Source: Turicibacter sp. (lineage in GTDB: Bacteria; Bacillota; Bacilli; MOL361; Turicibacteraceae). From it: 31,628 nucleotides of DNA. The notes below the pieces were generated by a model that saw only the letters and a list, made by a program, of their open reading frames with translations, had not been told where the DNA came from and searched no databases. The DNA lies in the NCBI GenBank assembly GCA_030531025.1, contig JAUMTV010000022.1:1-31628 (forward strand), given 5' to 3'. The position numbers and the translations under genes are program-made. How positions within the stretch are numbered: position 1 is the stretch's first letter; every line of letters begins with the position of its first letter. Shown here in pieces: positions 9,368-19,169 of the stretch.

Positions 9368-10446
9368 AAAAAATCTGTTTTTTAAATGGAGATATGTCTC
9401 GTACTGGAGGAACAGAACGAGTAACAGCAATGATTGCCAATGAACTTTCTAAAAATCCTTATTATGAAATTCATGTTTTAAGCGTGACGAATGAACAGAT
9501 GAGCAGTTTCTTTGAATTAGAGACAACTGTTTATCATGATTCTGTTTTAAGACAATCAACCATTAATTTAAAACGAGATTATTTTAAAGTAGTGAGTGGC
9601 ATTCGTCAGTATATAAAAAAGCATGCCATTGATATCTTGATTGAGGTCGATGTGATTTGTAACCTATATACCATCCCAGCGACTCGTTTTACAAAAACAC
9701 GAATTATTTCTTGGGAGCATTTTAACTATTACTCGAATAATGGCTCAAAATTACGTGATTTATCACGAAAGCTAACGAAGTATTTTTCAAATCATATCGT
9801 TACATTAACGGAGCAAGATCGTCAAAATTATAGCCAAAGTTTAAATGTTTCAGATAAAGTGACATGTATTTATAATCCGATTCAGTTAGTTGAAGCTCAA
9901 CCGTATAATACAGATAGTAAACAAATCTTAAGCGTGGGGCGTTTAACATATCAAAAAGGATTTGATTTATTGTGTGAAGTTGCTAAAGATGTCTTACCAA
10001 AACATCCCGATTGGACATGGGTGATTATTGGCGAAGGTGAAGATCGAGCGTTGCTTGAACAAAAGATTAAAGAATACCACTTAGAGAATCGTTTAATTTT
10101 AGATGGTAATCAAAAAGAGATGGAACCTTATTACCGTAATAGTAGTCTATATGTGATGACTTCACGATACGAAGGGCTACCGATGACACTACTTGAAGCA
10201 AAGAGTTATCAATTACCTATCGTTAGCTTTGATTGTCAGACTGGACCGAGAGATTTGATTTTAAATGAGCAGAATGGTTATTTAGTTGAAGATAATAATA
10301 TTCCATTAATGATTGAAAAATTAAATAAGTTATTATCTAATGATTCATTACGAAAAGAATTTAGTTCAAGAACTTTAGTAGATATTAAGAAATTTGAGAT
10401 CGATGAAATTATTTCAAAATGGATCGCTCTTTTAGAGGTGGTTTAA
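9364..10446 (+). CDS. GT4 glycosyltransferase
   Basis: A 360-residue GT-B glycosyltransferase. MSRTGGTERVTAMIANEL near the N-terminus is the glycine-rich acceptor-side loop of GT4 enzymes. SVGRLTYQKGFDLLCEVA opens the donor domain, and SRYEGLPMTLLEAKSYQLPIVSFDC carries the E-x7-E pair. The layout resembles enzymes that transfer GalNAc or Gal in capsule loci, but the donor is not certain. Its ATG overlaps the polymerase stop by four bases, so the two are probably translationally coupled. Confidence 0.87.
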   Translation: MKKICFLNGDMSRTGGTERVTAMIANELSKNPYYEIHVLSVTNEQMSSFFELETTVYHDSVLRQSTINLKRDYFKVVSGIRQYIKKHAIDILIEVDVICNLYTIPATRFTKTRIISWEHFNYYSNNGSKLRDLSRKLTKYFSNHIVTLTEQDRQNYSQSLNVSDKVTCIYNPIQLVEAQPYNTDSKQILSVGRLTYQKGFDLLCEVAKDVLPKHPDWTWVIIGEGEDRALLEQKIKEYHLENRLILDGNQKEMEPYYRNSSLYVMTSRYEGLPMTLLEAKSYQLPIVSFDCQTGPRDLILNEQNGYLVEDNNIPLMIEKLNKLLSNDSLRKEFSSRTLVDIKKFEIDEIISKWIALLEVV

Positions 10447-10447
10447 G

Positions 10448-11476
10448 ATGATAACACCTAAATTTAGTATTATTATTCCTGTTTATAATGCAGAAAAATA
10501 TCTTCCTAATTGTATGGAGAGTCTATTAAAGCAAAGTTATCAAGAGATGGAAGTTTTATTGATTAATGATGGTTCAACGGATCAAAGTGGCTTTCTTTGT
10601 GATGAATATGCTAATAATGACAAACGAGTTAAAGTATTTCATACGTTAAATCAAGGAGCAGGACAAGCAAGAAATGTTGGTTTAAACTATGCAACAGGAG
10701 AATATGTTTTATTTGTAGATTCTGATGATTGGTTAGAGCTAGAATCTTTAGCGATTTATGTTAAGTCGATTGAATCGTATGATTGGCTAATTGGGTGTTC
10801 ACATAATTGCTACTTTAAAGGAGATAGTATGGAATCTATGAAGGTTGATTATTATTATCCTGCTAATCGATATGATTCGAGACAAGCGATTCGTGAGATG
10901 TATGTCGATATTGCTGTGAATGGGGTGTCCCATGCACCTCATAACAAAGTATATAAACGAGAGATTATTGAAAAGTATCAATTAAGATTCCCTAATAGAC
11001 CTAAATATGAGGATTTAGCTTTTAATAACGCCTATGTTGATAAGATTGATTCATTAGTTATTATTAATGATCATACTTATAATTACCGAGTAAGTAATCT
11101 AGAGGGAGTCGCTCAGAAACTTCCAACTAATATGTTCGATATTTTCACAGATGTTAATAATGAGTTGATCCAATTACTAAAAAATTGGAAAGTATGGAAT
11201 GAGCGCAGTGAGCATTTACTACAATCGAAATATATCACAGATGTTGCTTCATGTATTAATAATACGTATAATCCGAATTTAACTTATACGTTTGAATCTC
11301 GATATACGTATATTAAGGCGATTTTAGAACATGAAAAGGTTCAGCAGTCTTGTAAACATGTAGAGAGTTCAAAGTTTGTAAATGTAATTGCTAGATTAAT
11401 GAGTATCAAATCAACTTTATTAATTATGTGTTGTTATCGATTAAAGACAACAATTCGTCAAATAGTTCAAAGCTAG
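10448..11476 (+). CDS. GT2 glycosyltransferase
   Basis: A 342-residue GT-A fold enzyme. FSIIIPVYNAEKYL (6-19) opens the nucleotide-binding domain, INDGSTD is at 39-45, and the metal-binding DSDD is at 91-94. The segment KYEDLAFNNAY further on is the likely catalytic-base region. The C-terminal 120 residues are variable and probably define the acceptor. It is one of eight GT2 paralogues in the operon and the first of three in a row. The start follows a GAGGTGG within the end of the previous gene. Confidence 0.87.
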   Translation: MITPKFSIIIPVYNAEKYLPNCMESLLKQSYQEMEVLLINDGSTDQSGFLCDEYANNDKRVKVFHTLNQGAGQARNVGLNYATGEYVLFVDSDDWLELESLAIYVKSIESYDWLIGCSHNCYFKGDSMESMKVDYYYPANRYDSRQAIREMYVDIAVNGVSHAPHNKVYKREIIEKYQLRFPNRPKYEDLAFNNAYVDKIDSLVIINDHTYNYRVSNLEGVAQKLPTNMFDIFTDVNNELIQLLKNWKVWNERSEHLLQSKYITDVASCINNTYNPNLTYTFESRYTYIKAILEHEKVQQSCKHVESSKFVNVIARLMSIKSTLLIMCCYRLKTTIRQIVQS

Positions 11477-11493
11477 AAAGGGGGATGAATGAA

Positions 11494-12537
11494 GTGAGAG
11501 ATCCTTTAATTAGTGTTTTAGTTCCGGTTTATAATGCAGAAAATTACTTGAAAGAATTAATAGAACAAGTTCGTCAACAAACACTGGCTAATTGGGAAAT
11601 GATTATAGTTAATGATGGATCAACTGATAAGAGTGGTGAAATTTGTGAGCAATTGGCTTCACGTGATACACGAATTCGAGTGATTCATCAATCTAATCAA
11701 GGGATATCAGCTACGAGAAATAAGCTACTTCAAAAGGCAAGAGGAGCATATCTCGCCTTTATCGATGCAGATGATCGTTTTGATAAACATTTCTTAGAGA
11801 AATTAGTTTATCAAATTCAAACCACAGATGCTGACTTAGTAGTTAGTGGTTACAATGAGATAAAGGAAGTAAATGGAGAGATTGTTCAACAAGTAGAGAA
11901 GCTTTTTTATCTATCTGATTACTTAGATGTTATAGATATGAGTGAGTGCATCATGTCTTTCATTAATAGTGGGCTGTTTAATCCATTATGGAATAAATTG
12001 TATAAACGAAAAATTGTTGATGAGTACAAGATTACTTTCCCAGAACAGTTAATAACGGGAGAAGATTTCATCTTTAACTTAGAATATTTTAAGCATATAC
12101 AAAAGGTTTCATTTATTAATGAGACATTGTATGACTATATTCGACGTCAAAATAATAGTATTACCTATCAATATGTTGAGAAGATGTATGAAAAGGGACT
12201 AGAGATTCACGAGCAACTAGAACAGTTCTTAAAACAGATGAATTATGATACGAAACAAAATGAGTTGATTTTAATGGAGAACCACTTAGGAGGAGTGTTC
12301 TCAGCTTGGCTCAATCTTTACCATGAAGACTGTAAACTAAAATATAAAGATAAGAGAAAAGAAATTAAAGCAATCATTAATCGTCAATATGTACAATCAT
12401 GTGCAAAAGAAGTAAAAACATCTAATAAGATGCTGAAATTAACACAGATATTAGTGAAATTTAAATCGATTATCCTCATTATGTCTTGCTTTAATTTGAT
12501 TACTTTATTAAGGAAAGGGAAGAAAAGATGGAGATAA
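11494..12537 (+). CDS. GT2 glycosyltransferase
   Basis: A 347-residue GT-A enzyme with ISVLVPVYNAENYL at the N-terminus, VNDGSTD (39-45) and DADD (91-94). TGEDFIFNLEYFK is the likely catalytic-base segment. Start choice: AAAGGGGG (11477-11484) sits nine bases before GTG 11494. An in-frame ATG at 11485 touches the ribosome site directly, and an ATG at 11428 lies inside the upstream gene with no site; both are less likely. The end overlaps the next GT2 by ten bases. Donor and acceptor are unknown. Confidence 0.83.
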   Translation: MRDPLISVLVPVYNAENYLKELIEQVRQQTLANWEMIIVNDGSTDKSGEICEQLASRDTRIRVIHQSNQGISATRNKLLQKARGAYLAFIDADDRFDKHFLEKLVYQIQTTDADLVVSGYNEIKEVNGEIVQQVEKLFYLSDYLDVIDMSECIMSFINSGLFNPLWNKLYKRKIVDEYKITFPEQLITGEDFIFNLEYFKHIQKVSFINETLYDYIRRQNNSITYQYVEKMYEKGLEIHEQLEQFLKQMNYDTKQNELILMENHLGGVFSAWLNLYHEDCKLKYKDKRKEIKAIINRQYVQSCAKEVKTSNKMLKLTQILVKFKSIILIMSCFNLITLLRKGKKRWR

Positions 12538-13553
12538 AAGTTAGTGTAGTCATGCCAGTTTACAATGCTGAAAAGCATTTAAAGCGTTCTATTGAGTCCA
12601 TTTTAAATCAAACACTAAAAGAAATTGAGTTAATTTTAGTGAATGATGGTTCAAAGGATCGCAGTATTGATATTTGTCGTGAGTATGAACAAAAAGATTC
12701 TCGTATTATTGTTGTTGATAAGAAGAATGAAGGGGCTTGTATTGCTCGAAATACAGGCATTCATTTAGCAAAAGGGGAATATCTTCAATTAGTCGATGCT
12801 GATGATTATTGTGAGTTAAATATGTTAGAAGAACAATATACGTTAGCAAAGTCAACAAATGCTGAAGTCGTTATGTGTGGACTTAAGTATGATATCTCTT
12901 TAAAAAATGGAGAAGTCTTATATAAAGAAGATTACTATCAAAATGCTGTCTTAACGGGTAAGCAGGAAATCAAAGAGGTAATGATGGATATTATTAATAA
13001 CATGTTATTTAATTACACACATAACAAACTATATAATCTAAACTTTTTAAAAGAAAATAACCTTCATTTTACAGAATGGTTACCCATTGATCAAGATACC
13101 AACTTTAACATCGATGTCTTTAAACAGTTAAATCGTTTGACATTAACCAAAAAATCGTATTATCACTACATCAAAACATTCGAAGAAACGATTGTGAATC
13201 GATATCACCCTGAAAAATTCAAAGTAAGGACGTATCGATATGAGCGAGTTGTTGAGATGTTCAAAGAATTTGGAATCTATGCAGAAGAAAATAAAAAACA
13301 ACTCGCTTCCATCTATATTCATCAAGTGATTGAATGCTTTGAAATGTACTTCCATGAGAAGTGTCCCTTAACACCTAAAGAGAAAAAGCAGCAAATTAAG
13401 GAGATATTGCAAAGTCAAACTGTTCAACAACCCATGACTTATGTTCATCAAGGAAAATCTAGATTTACAAATCTAGTATTAAAATCAATGAAACGTAATA
13501 ACAGCCTTTTTGTTTATAGTTTAGCTAAATCTAAAAATTTCATGAAATATTAA
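12528..13553 (+). CDS. GT2 glycosyltransferase
   Basis: A 341-residue GT-A enzyme. VSVVMPVYNAEKHL is at 5-18; VNDGSKD (38-44) has Lys in place of the usual Thr; the metal motif is DADD (90-93). PIDQDTNFNIDVFK occupies the place where paralogues have an acidic ED pair, so the catalytic-base region differs (DQD rather than EDL/EDV). It overlaps the preceding GT2 gene by ten bases and shares its N-terminal pattern, suggesting expansion by duplication or shuffling of similar genes. Confidence 0.86.
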   Translation: MEIKVSVVMPVYNAEKHLKRSIESILNQTLKEIELILVNDGSKDRSIDICREYEQKDSRIIVVDKKNEGACIARNTGIHLAKGEYLQLVDADDYCELNMLEEQYTLAKSTNAEVVMCGLKYDISLKNGEVLYKEDYYQNAVLTGKQEIKEVMMDIINNMLFNYTHNKLYNLNFLKENNLHFTEWLPIDQDTNFNIDVFKQLNRLTLTKKSYYHYIKTFEETIVNRYHPEKFKVRTYRYERVVEMFKEFGIYAEENKKQLASIYIHQVIECFEMYFHEKCPLTPKEKKQQIKEILQSQTVQQPMTYVHQGKSRFTNLVLKSMKRNNSLFVYSLAKSKNFMKY

Positions 13554-13574
13554 AATACTGGGAGGTGAGAGGGA

Positions 13575-14702
13575 GTGAAGAAAAAAGTACTCTTTCTATT
13601 AGAGAGTTTTGCCGGTGGTGGAGTAGAAAAGGTATTCATTGATTTAATTAATCATATGGATATCAATAAATATGATATTACAGTGATGAGTATTTGGGAT
13701 TATGGGGTTCGCAAGAAAGACTTAAGAACAGATATAAAATATAAATCAATTTTTCCTAATATTAAAGGAATTAGTCGTATTTTTCATCCTTTTGTAGAGA
13801 AAAGTAGCGGGAGATTACTATATCAATTAGGAATTCGTGAGAAGTATGATATTGAGATTGCTTTTTTAGAAGGACGTGCTACAAAGATCATTGGAGCATC
13901 TACTAATAAAGATAGTCGTAAACTAGCCTGGGTTCATATTGATTTATCTAATGGACATTGGACTGCTAAAACATTTAGGAATAATCTTCAGTTAGAAAAA
14001 GAATGTTATCAAAAATTTGATGATTTAGTCTTCGTTTCGAATAGTGCTAAAGTAGGTTTTATTGAATTGTTTGGAGACGATTTTAAAGATCAGCAATTGC
14101 ATGTTAAGTATAATCCTATTATTGGTGAAGAGATTATTAAAAAGGGAAATGAATATGTAAATGATATTACTAAACCTTCGGATAAACCGTTACTGGTGAC
14201 AAGTGGACGTTTAGTAGGACAAAAAGGATATGAACGCCTTTTAAATGTGTGCCATCAACTCAATCAAGAAAACTTTAAGTATGAGTTATGGATTTTAGGT
14301 GAAGGTTGGGGGCGTCCACAACTGGAGGAGTTAATTCAAAAATATCAATTAACGAATGTTAAATTATTAGGATTCAAAGAAAATCCATACCAATACATTA
14401 AACAAGGTGATTTATTTGTTTGTTCTTCAGTAAATGAGGGCTTTTCACTTGTCATTGCAGAAGCGATGATTTTAGGATTACCGATTATTAGTACCAACTG
14501 TGCGGGTCCAAATGAATTACTAGACTTTGGAGAATATGGATTATTAGTAGATAACAGTGAAGATGGACTTTATGAAGGCCTAAAGCAATTATTAACTAAC
14601 GAGGACTTATTATCTTATTACCGAGAAAAATCGAAAAAAAGAGTCCCATTCTTTGATCCAGATTATTGTATTCATCAAATTGAACTGTTGTTAGGAGAAT
14701 AA
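13575..14702 (+). CDS. GT4 glycosyltransferase
   Basis: A 375-residue GT-B enzyme. LLESFAGGGVEKVFIDLINH at the N-terminus is the glycine-rich loop of GT4 enzymes. TSGRLVGQKGYERLL opens the donor domain, and SSVNEGFSLVIAEAMILGLPIIS holds the E-x7-E pair. It uses a GTG start at 13575 preceded by GGGAGGTGAG. It stands between GT2 genes in the operon and probably adds an internal sugar of the repeat unit; the sugar is not predictable. Confidence 0.87.
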   Translation: MKKKVLFLLESFAGGGVEKVFIDLINHMDINKYDITVMSIWDYGVRKKDLRTDIKYKSIFPNIKGISRIFHPFVEKSSGRLLYQLGIREKYDIEIAFLEGRATKIIGASTNKDSRKLAWVHIDLSNGHWTAKTFRNNLQLEKECYQKFDDLVFVSNSAKVGFIELFGDDFKDQQLHVKYNPIIGEEIIKKGNEYVNDITKPSDKPLLVTSGRLVGQKGYERLLNVCHQLNQENFKYELWILGEGWGRPQLEELIQKYQLTNVKLLGFKENPYQYIKQGDLFVCSSVNEGFSLVIAEAMILGLPIISTNCAGPNELLDFGEYGLLVDNSEDGLYEGLKQLLTNEDLLSYYREKSKKRVPFFDPDYCIHQIELLLGE

Positions 14703-14703
14703 T

Positions 14704-15696
14704 ATGAATGAGAAGATGAGCATTATTATTCCTGTGTATAATGTTGAAGCATGGTTGGAGGAGTGCTTAGATAGTCTTTTAAATCAAACTTATGAGAATA
14801 TCGAAGTTATTTTAATTAATGATGGGTCAACAGATAGTAGCCTAGATATTTGTGAAGTATACGCCAAGAAGGATTCACGAATTCAAGTTTTTAGTCAGGA
14901 AAATAAAGGACAGGCAACGGCACGTAATCATGGTTTATCAAAAGTAACAGGAGATTATATTTTATTTATGGATAGCGATGATTATTTAATTGATCAAGCT
15001 TGTATTGAAAAGTTTATTCAGATTTTTCAAGAGAAAAAATGTGAAGTTATTTATACCTCGTATTGTCGATTCGAAGATGAAACTAGAGAGATTATTGAAG
15101 ATTTATCATTACAATTTACCCAGGAAGAAATTGAAGAATTAACTGGTCAACAGTTATTAGAACTATTAATTAGTCGAAAATCCTATTATCATGCGCCATA
15201 TCAGAAGATTTGTAAAAAATCTTTTCTAACTAAACATCAAATATTATTTAAAGAAGGATATTTTCATGAAGATGTAGAGTGGAGTGCTAGAGTTCTCTAT
15301 CATGCATCAAGTGTTTATTCATATTTTAATCGTTGGTACATGCGCCGTATGCGAGAAAACTCGACTATTACAACAAAAGATGAAACTATAATTTTAAAAA
15401 AAGCAATAGATCGCATGAAATTAGCTTCTGAATTGTTGCAATTTTTTATCGCTAGAGAAGTCTTGGCTGATTCAGTTATTTTGCAAGATTTAGCTCAAAT
15501 GTATTGGGGAGATTTATTGATTCTGCCTACTTTAAAAAATAAACAATATTTAGCCCAATCTAAAGAAGTTATCGATAATACAAAAAAGGTATTATTATAT
15601 GAAAAGTCAAAAAAGGTTATGATTAGTTATAGTATTATGCGATTGATAGGGGCATATAATTTTCTATTGGTTATGAAAAAGGTGATGAAAAAATGA
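14704..15696 (+). CDS. GT2 glycosyltransferase
   Basis: A 330-residue GT-A enzyme with MSIIIPVYNVEAWL (5-18), INDGSTD (38-44) and DSDD (90-93). YFHEDVEWSARVLYH carries the probable catalytic acidic residue. The start codon is one base after the previous stop, behind TTAGGAGA. Its own stop overlaps the next start (ATGA, 15693-15696). It is a standard member of the GT2 group, with a variable C-terminus likely to set acceptor choice. Confidence 0.88.
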   Translation: MNEKMSIIIPVYNVEAWLEECLDSLLNQTYENIEVILINDGSTDSSLDICEVYAKKDSRIQVFSQENKGQATARNHGLSKVTGDYILFMDSDDYLIDQACIEKFIQIFQEKKCEVIYTSYCRFEDETREIIEDLSLQFTQEEIEELTGQQLLELLISRKSYYHAPYQKICKKSFLTKHQILFKEGYFHEDVEWSARVLYHASSVYSYFNRWYMRRMRENSTITTKDETIILKKAIDRMKLASELLQFFIAREVLADSVILQDLAQMYWGDLLILPTLKNKQYLAQSKEVIDNTKKVLLYEKSKKVMISYSIMRLIGAYNFLLVMKKVMKK

Positions 15697-16979
15697 TAAA
15701 AGTATGTTTCTTTGTTGAAAATGGTAGTTTAAATGATCGAGATTTTTCTAATCCTGATAATGGAAATCCTGGAATTGGCGGCACAGAATTTATGATTTGG
15801 AGTATTGCTTATTATTTGAATAAATATTACTCAAATTTGAAAGTTATTTTATTGGCGCCATTTATTGATAGTATGCCAGATTCCTTAGAATGTGTTCAAT
15901 GTCAAGATGCATTAGAGGGAGTCAAGATTTGTAAAGAAATAAATGGAGATATTTTTATTTTTAAGGGACCATATCACGATAAAACATTATTCAACTTAAT
16001 TGATAACTTAAAAGTTAAATCGGTTATGTGGTCACATAATTATGAAAGTCTTCTCTCATTAAAATATATCATGGAATGTGAATATTTAAAGCGTAATATT
16101 TGTGTCAGTAAAGAGCAGTATCATAAATTAATGGATCATGAAGCCTTTGAAAAGTCAACATATATTTATAATGCATTAGATTTTAGAACGTATGAAATAA
16201 AACAATCTTTAAATATAAATAAAGAAAATGCAGTTTGTTTTATGGGTGGGTTACGTCTAACTAAAGGATTTCATCTTTTAGCTGAAGCTTGGCCAAAGGT
16301 TGTTAAAGAGGTACCTGATGCTAAACTCTATGTACTTGGAGGAGCTGTCTTATATAATAAAGAGGCGGAAATCGGTAGTTTTGGAATTGCTGATCCAGAT
16401 TATGAAAAACGATTTATTCCCTACTTATTAGACAATGATGGAAATCTTATGAGAAGTGTTGAATTCTGCGGTGTTTTAAATGGGAAATCAAAAACAGATT
16501 TAATAAGCCAGTGTAAAGTCGGAATCGCTAACCCTTCTGGATTTGGAGAAACATTCTGCATTAGTGCTATTGAATTTAGTGCTTTAGGTATACCAGTAGT
16601 TACAGTGAAAAAAAATGGGTTATTAAACACTGTTTTAGATCAACAAACAGGTCTATTATTTTCGAATAAAGAACAATTAGCACAGACCATTGTTACCTTA
16701 TTAAAAGATAATCAATTAAATCAACGATTAGGTGAAAATGGAGCACAATATGTTCGCGAAAAATTTGATATTTTGAAGATTTGTGAACGTTGGAATGATG
16801 AACTTCAGCGAATCTATAAGGATGAATTACCAGTAATAGAGTTGGATAACTCAAACTTAAAATATAATTATAAGTGGTTACGAAAATTTAATCGTAATCT
16901 TAGAAGATATCCAGTATTAAAATATTTGCCGACTGTTCTAGAGGTCGAGGAACGTACAGCAAGATTTAGAAAGCTATAA
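15693..16979 (+). CDS. GT4 glycosyltransferase
   Basis: A 428-residue GT-B enzyme, longer than the other GT4 proteins here. The N-terminal GNPGIGGTEFMIWSIAYYL is the acceptor-side glycine-rich loop. FMGGLRLTKGFHLLAEAWPKV starts the donor domain, and NPSGFGETFCISAIEFSALG holds the E-x7-E pair. A tail of about 60 residues, rich in Tyr, Arg and Lys (KYNYKWLRKFNRNLRRYPVLKY), follows the usual domain end and may bind the membrane surface. It is coupled to the upstream GT2 by an ATGA overlap. Confidence 0.86.
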   Translation: MIKVCFFVENGSLNDRDFSNPDNGNPGIGGTEFMIWSIAYYLNKYYSNLKVILLAPFIDSMPDSLECVQCQDALEGVKICKEINGDIFIFKGPYHDKTLFNLIDNLKVKSVMWSHNYESLLSLKYIMECEYLKRNICVSKEQYHKLMDHEAFEKSTYIYNALDFRTYEIKQSLNINKENAVCFMGGLRLTKGFHLLAEAWPKVVKEVPDAKLYVLGGAVLYNKEAEIGSFGIADPDYEKRFIPYLLDNDGNLMRSVEFCGVLNGKSKTDLISQCKVGIANPSGFGETFCISAIEFSALGIPVVTVKKNGLLNTVLDQQTGLLFSNKEQLAQTIVTLLKDNQLNQRLGENGAQYVREKFDILKICERWNDELQRIYKDELPVIELDNSNLKYNYKWLRKFNRNLRRYPVLKYLPTVLEVEERTARFRKL

Positions 16980-16991
16980 AGGAGATGAAAG

Positions 16992-17948
16992 ATGCCTGCA
17001 ATTAGTATAATTGTACCAGTTTATAATACAGAGAAATATTTAAAAAGATGTATTGAATCTATTTTAAATCAAACCTTTAAAGATTTTGAACTAATCCTTG
17101 TTAATGATGGATCCACTGACTTGAGTGCAGAAATTATAGACGATTATGCAAGAATCGATAAACGTATAAAAACATTGCATATTGAAAATAGTGGACAAGG
17201 AGCAGCAAGAAATAGAGGATTAGATATTGCTACAGGAGAGTATATTGGATTCGTAGATAGTGATGATTGGATTCATATGCAAATGTATGAATTTATGTAC
17301 AATTCAATATTAAAATATAATGCTGATATTGTACAGGTTGGGCATGAGATTGTGCATGATTTTAGTAATAAAGGAGAAATATCTTTGGAACAGGTGCGAA
17401 TAGATAAATATAGTAATATATTTTCTAAAATAGCTTCCTGTAATAGTTTTGAGATACTGCCATTTATTTTTCCTGTTAATAAACTTTATTCTAAAAATAT
17501 TTGGAATCAATTGAGATATGAAGAAGGTAAGTTTGCTGAAGATTTAAGGTTATTAAGTGGCTTATATAGTAATTGTAATAACTATGTTCGACTATATGCA
17601 GACTTTTATTATTACTACATGTCACCAAATAGTAGTACACGCAGTAGTTTTGATAAGAGACAATTAGAAGATATAGAAGCATGGGAAGATTTAATTAATT
17701 TCTATCAATTAAATTATAAAGAAATTAATATTACAAATTTAAAATCTATATATTGTCGCCGATTAATAAGTTATTATTTTAAAATGAATGGAGATAGGGA
17801 AAAATATAAAAAAGAGCAAATATGCATTAAGAAGAAGTTAATAAAAAATGTGTTTTGGGTATTTAAAAGTACTAAATTTAATATAAAGGAAAAGGGAGTT
17901 TATATTTTGTTTTTATTCTGTCCTAAGATGATTCAAAAATATTTTTAA
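16992..17948 (+). CDS. GT2 glycosyltransferase
   Basis: A 318-residue GT-A enzyme: ISIIVPVYNTEKYL (4-17), VNDGSTD (37-43), DSDD (89-92) and KFAEDLRLLSGLY as the likely catalytic-base segment. An AAAGGAGATG site precedes the ATG. From this gene onward, codons are visibly more AT-rich (many ATA, AGA, AAA, TAT), and the tail is rich in Lys, Ile, Phe and Tyr. This marks a change in composition relative to the first half of the operon. Confidence 0.87.
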   Translation: MPAISIIVPVYNTEKYLKRCIESILNQTFKDFELILVNDGSTDLSAEIIDDYARIDKRIKTLHIENSGQGAARNRGLDIATGEYIGFVDSDDWIHMQMYEFMYNSILKYNADIVQVGHEIVHDFSNKGEISLEQVRIDKYSNIFSKIASCNSFEILPFIFPVNKLYSKNIWNQLRYEEGKFAEDLRLLSGLYSNCNNYVRLYADFYYYYMSPNSSTRSSFDKRQLEDIEAWEDLINFYQLNYKEINITNLKSIYCRRLISYYFKMNGDREKYKKEQICIKKKLIKNVFWVFKSTKFNIKEKGVYILFLFCPKMIQKYF

Positions 17949-17999
17949 AACTATTATATGAACTTTTTATTTCGTTAAAATACCTAGGGAGGATTTTAA

Positions 18000-19100
18000 G
18001 TGAAAAAAATATTAGTAAATGCTTATATGGCAAAGAATTTAGGTGATGATTTATTTGTTAAAATTCTATTAGAGAGATATCCTAATGTAGAATTTATCTT
18101 TACTGACTATGTAATAAAGAATGGCGCTGAAGAATATCGTAATGTGTTTATAAATTACAAAAATGTCTCATTTAAATATAAGTATTTGAATAAGTATAAT
18201 ATCCTAAGAAGATTTTTAAAGAATAAAGTAATTAAGAAACAAAAGTTTGAAAAATATGATGCTTGTATTTATATAGGTGGTTCTATTTTTATGCAAATAC
18301 CTCAATGGAAATCACAGCTAGAGGAACGTTTAAAATGTTTGAGTACATTAAAAAAACACCAAAAACCATATTTTGTTTTAGGAGCAAACTTTGGGCCGTA
18401 TTATGAGGAAGTATTTAGAAGTGTTTATCTTGACTTTTTTAAAGAGTGTAAAGATGTTTGTTTTAGAGATCAATACTCCAAATCATTATTTTTAGATTTA
18501 GATAATGTAAGAGTACATCCTGATATTGTTTTTCAACTAAAACATAAATCGAAAGAAAAGATTGAGAATACTCTAGGAATTGTGCCAATAAATTTAAAAT
18601 CAATAAGAGGCTTAGAGAAATATAAAGCTATATACGAAGAAAAAATAAAAGATATTATTTGCTATGCAAAAGGGTTAGATATTAAAGTTACTTTATTTTC
18701 TTTTTGTAAACATCTAGGTGATTTAGATACAATACAAAGTATTTATAATAATCTTAGTGAAGAAGAACAGTGTTATGTAACAATTGTTGATTATGACGGA
18801 GATATAGATTGCTTCTTAGATAAGTTTAGTGAAATGGAGAGTATAGTAGCAACTAGATTCCATGCTTGCATTTTATCACAAGTGTTTAATCAAGGTGTAT
18901 ATCCATTAATCTATAGCGATAAAACATATTATTCTTTATTAGATTTAGAGTTAGCGGAATATTATACATATATTAAAGAGATTGAAAATTTAAATATAAA
19001 AGATTTATTTACTAATATTAAAAAAAATAAAATATATAATAAATCTTTACTGAAGTCAAGTGAAAGACAATTTGAAAAGCTGGATCAATTTTTATTATAA
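18000..19100 (+). CDS. Polysaccharide pyruvyltransferase-family protein
   Basis: A 366-residue protein of the CsaB/WcaK/EpsI superfamily (PF04230-type, recognised by eye). Landmarks are the N-terminal NAYMAKNLGDDLF, IYIGGSIFMQ, LGANFGPYY, CFRDQYSKSLFLDL with VHPDIVFQL, and the C-terminal ATRFHACILSQVF, where the Arg-x-His is the conserved donor-site feature. It would add a ketal-linked pyruvate from PEP to a sugar, giving the polymer negative charge. Some members act on other acceptors, so the substrate is open. The GTG start follows AGGGAGGA. It is set off by 51 bases from the upstream gene. Confidence 0.8.
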   Translation: MKKILVNAYMAKNLGDDLFVKILLERYPNVEFIFTDYVIKNGAEEYRNVFINYKNVSFKYKYLNKYNILRRFLKNKVIKKQKFEKYDACIYIGGSIFMQIPQWKSQLEERLKCLSTLKKHQKPYFVLGANFGPYYEEVFRSVYLDFFKECKDVCFRDQYSKSLFLDLDNVRVHPDIVFQLKHKSKEKIENTLGIVPINLKSIRGLEKYKAIYEEKIKDIICYAKGLDIKVTLFSFCKHLGDLDTIQSIYNNLSEEEQCYVTIVDYDGDIDCFLDKFSEMESIVATRFHACILSQVFNQGVYPLIYSDKTYYSLLDLELAEYYTYIKEIENLNIKDLFTNIKKNKIYNKSLLKSSERQFEKLDQFLL

Positions 19101-19169
19101 GATAGTAATAAATTATAGAAGATTAAATTAATATATGAGCTTATTAATTATGAAACGGGGATATTTATT